From: Vibrio chagasii | Lineage (GTDB): Bacteria > Pseudomonadota > Gammaproteobacteria > Enterobacterales > Vibrionaceae | Direction: 5' to 3' | Assembly: GCF_002954585.1 (NCBI RefSeq) | Contig: NZ_MSCI01000002.1 | Span: forward strand, 1,218,089 to 1,282,088 | DNA length: 64,000 nucleotides | Shown here: one piece after another, positions 62,752 through 64,000 of the stretch | Position numbering within the stretch: position 1 is the stretch's first letter | How the letters are laid out: each line of letters opens with the position of its first letter | Translations under genes and position numbers: made by a program | Notes under the pieces: generated by a model | Database searches by the model: none | Seen by the model: the letters and a program-made list of their open reading frames with translations, nothing else | What the model was told of the DNA's origin: nothing

Positions 62752-62768
62752 TTGGAATAAGATTTGCA
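62752..62768 (+). promoter_or_regulatory. Sigma-54-like promoter of fdhD
   Basis: TTGGAATAAGATTTGCA keeps the GG and GC core with the right 10-base gap and TTGC, but lacks CACG. Start would be near 62779, giving a 133-base leader. Confidence 0.5.
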
Positions 62769-62846
62769 AACGCTCTTCGCCATGCTGTTGTATGTTTATT
62801 CATTGAAACGTGAACGATAACGACACATATAAACTAACGCATTTAG

Positions 62847-62872
62847 TAACAAGAGCTATGCTGCTCTTGTTA
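62847..62872. repeat. Inverted repeat in the fdhD leader
   Basis: Arms TAACAAGAGC/GCTCTTGTTA of 10 bp surround TATGCT. No T run follows, so it is an operator or RNA structure and not a terminator. Confidence 0.6.
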
Positions 62873-62911
62873 ACGCCTATCTCATAAAATCGCTATCTCA
62901 TTAAGTAGGAC

Positions 62912-63757
62912 GTGACTGTGGTAAAACCAAACATAATAAAAACCAGTGAAAACCCACTTCAGACCATCGAAGTTGAAGTGTTTGATGAATATGGTGAGAA
63001 GCTAACAAAACAAATCGCTTGTGAGCGCCCTCTTACGGTAATGCTGAACTGGAAAGAGATCGTCACTCTGATGACATTGGGTTCACGCCCGGAAGCATTA
63101 GTCTTAGGTTATTTGAAAAACCAAAGCTTCCTTTCTGATCCAGAAGCCGTTGAATCTATCATTATTGATTGGGAAACCAGCTCTGCAGCGGTCATCACTA
63201 AAGAAGACACAAGCCAACTCGAGCAAGCATTGAAGAAGAAGACGGTGACGTCTGGCTGTGGTCAAGGCACCATGTACGGCAATGTGATGAAACAGTTAGA
63301 AGATTACCAAGTACCTCAAACTAAGATTAAGCAGTCTGAAATCTATACGGCACTAGAGGCTTTGACCCACTACAACGATACTTACAAGAAAGCGGGTGCG
63401 GTTCACGGTTGTGCGGTGTGCAAAGATGACCAAGTGTTGTCGTTTGTGGAAGATGTAGGTCGTCACAATGCCGTCGATACCCTTGCGGGTGAGATGTGGC
63501 TCAACAAAGAAGATGGCGGAGATAAGATCTTCTACACCACAGGTCGTCTTACCTCTGAAATGGTGATTAAGGTAGCGCAGATGGGAATCCCTGTTCTGCT
63601 ATCACGCTCTGGCGTTACACAAATGGGCTTAGATTTAGCGAAGAAGTTCGGCATAACAACGATTGCTCGTGCTAAAGGCTTGCGCTTCCAAGTGTTTACT
63701 GGTGCAGACAAGATAGATTTCAACGTCAAAGGCGAGCAAGCGCCTTCAGAGGGCTAG
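62912..63757 (+). CDS. fdhD: Formate dehydrogenase sulfurtransferase FdhD
   Basis: A 281-residue protein from GTG 62912 (AAGTAGGA site). FdhD transfers sulfur from IscS to the bis-MGD cofactor and is essential for formate dehydrogenase activity. The family signatures EDVGRHNAVDTLAG and YTTGRLTSEMV are present. In the sulfur-carrying loop, E. coli has a C-x-x-C pair (Cys121/Cys124); here Cys116 is kept in TSGCGQGT but the second position is glycine. A separate C167-x-x-C170 (HGCAVCKDD) lies before the GRHN region. It is divergent from the rest of the fdh cluster. Confidence 0.93.
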   Translation: MTVVKPNIIKTSENPLQTIEVEVFDEYGEKLTKQIACERPLTVMLNWKEIVTLMTLGSRPEALVLGYLKNQSFLSDPEAVESIIIDWETSSAAVITKEDTSQLEQALKKKTVTSGCGQGTMYGNVMKQLEDYQVPQTKIKQSEIYTALEALTHYNDTYKKAGAVHGCAVCKDDQVLSFVEDVGRHNAVDTLAGEMWLNKEDGGDKIFYTTGRLTSEMVIKVAQMGIPVLLSRSGVTQMGLDLAKKFGITTIARAKGLRFQVFTGADKIDFNVKGEQAPSEG

Positions 63758-63783
63758 ATTTCCCCTGCTACAAGTGAATAAAC

Positions 63784-63819
63784 CATGCCGTTCATTAAGG
63801 TTAATGAACGGCGTTTTTA
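63784..63819 (+). terminator. Terminator after fdhD
   Basis: The stem GCCGTTCATTA/TAATGAACGGC with loop AGGT is followed by five T. The remaining 180 bases of the window show nothing further. Confidence 0.9.
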
Positions 63820-64000
63820 TTTGTATGGGAGTAAATCATTGGTTTACCGAATAATAAGACCTAATTTAAGTTAATCGCATAAAGTTATTAGTTCTGTTTC
63901 TTCACACTAGTACATCTCTTTGAACATCAATACGAAACTAACCTTGCTTTACGAATTCCATAAGCTATTAATTACATATTCATCAATTTAATGAATCTAT

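Larger units (their letters stand above)
62499..62911. other. Divergent control region between DUF3305 and fdhD
   Basis: About 410 bases without a gene. It holds sigma-54-like elements in both directions, the second copy of the GGACATTTTGT motif, a small palindrome GAGAC-AGTTA-GTCTC at 62672-62686, and a longer inverted repeat before fdhD. Confidence 0.6.

Overview
The window is chromosomal DNA of a marine gammaproteobacterium. Gene content and order point to the genus Vibrio, probably chromosome 1 and probably the terminus-proximal half, since matP, fabA, pyrD and zapC lie together. This is inference from synteny and protein features; no search was run. AT-rich intergenic DNA, many short perfect terminator hairpins, two adjacent PotD paralogues after potABC, and a FIST-domain gene coupled to a hybrid kinase all fit Vibrio. 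No tRNA, rRNA, CRISPR array, insertion sequence or prophage gene was seen.

Layout. 0-6.4 kb: end of proQ, prc, a small exported protein, pepN and a DUF2835 gene. 6.6-18.3 kb: the very large NAD-glutamate dehydrogenase, then pyrD-zapC-rlmKL-glutaredoxin-like-uup, an order shared in part with enterics. 18.3-25.6 kb: a DUF3466 protein with a GlyGly-CTERM-like tail, rmf, fabA, the Lon-like YcbZ protease, matP, DUF3634, a TolA-C-like periplasmic protein and an HDOD protein. 25.7-31.5 kb is the accessory part: a DUF2971 gene, a frameshifted outer-membrane barrel gene, about 0.9 kb without a gene, a hybrid histidine kinase translationally coupled to a FIST (NosP-like) sensor, and an orphan membrane-anchored protein. 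31.7-40.7 kb: complete cbb3 oxidase set ccoNOQP, fixH, ccoI, ccoS, a TauE/SafE-like protein, then fnr and uspE. 40.8-44.5 kb (minus strand): ttcA, DUF2987, a Bax-like glucosaminidase and a membrane protein. 44.8-50.8 kb: potABC, two potD genes and a GGDEF gene. 50.9-53.1 kb: cobB and amt. 53.5-63.8 kb: a respiratory formate dehydrogenase cluster.

The strongest regulatory signal is in the formate dehydrogenase cluster. Its main operon has a perfect sigma-54 -24/-12 element, and the divergent DUF3305/DUF3306 and fdhD transcripts each have a weaker one. An 11-bp motif (GGACATTTTGT) occurs in both control regions. Together these suggest one RpoN/enhancer-binding-protein regulon for formate oxidation. 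amt also has a sigma-54 element with NtrC-like half-sites.

Functional theme. Anaerobic and microaerobic respiration dominate the right two thirds: formate oxidation feeds the quinone pool, cbb3 oxidase is the high-affinity terminal oxidase, Fnr senses oxygen and carries a box over its own start, and FIST/kinase may sense nitric oxide. Polyamine uptake next to a diguanylate-cyclase-like gene, and a ribosome hibernation factor, add lifestyle-switch functions.
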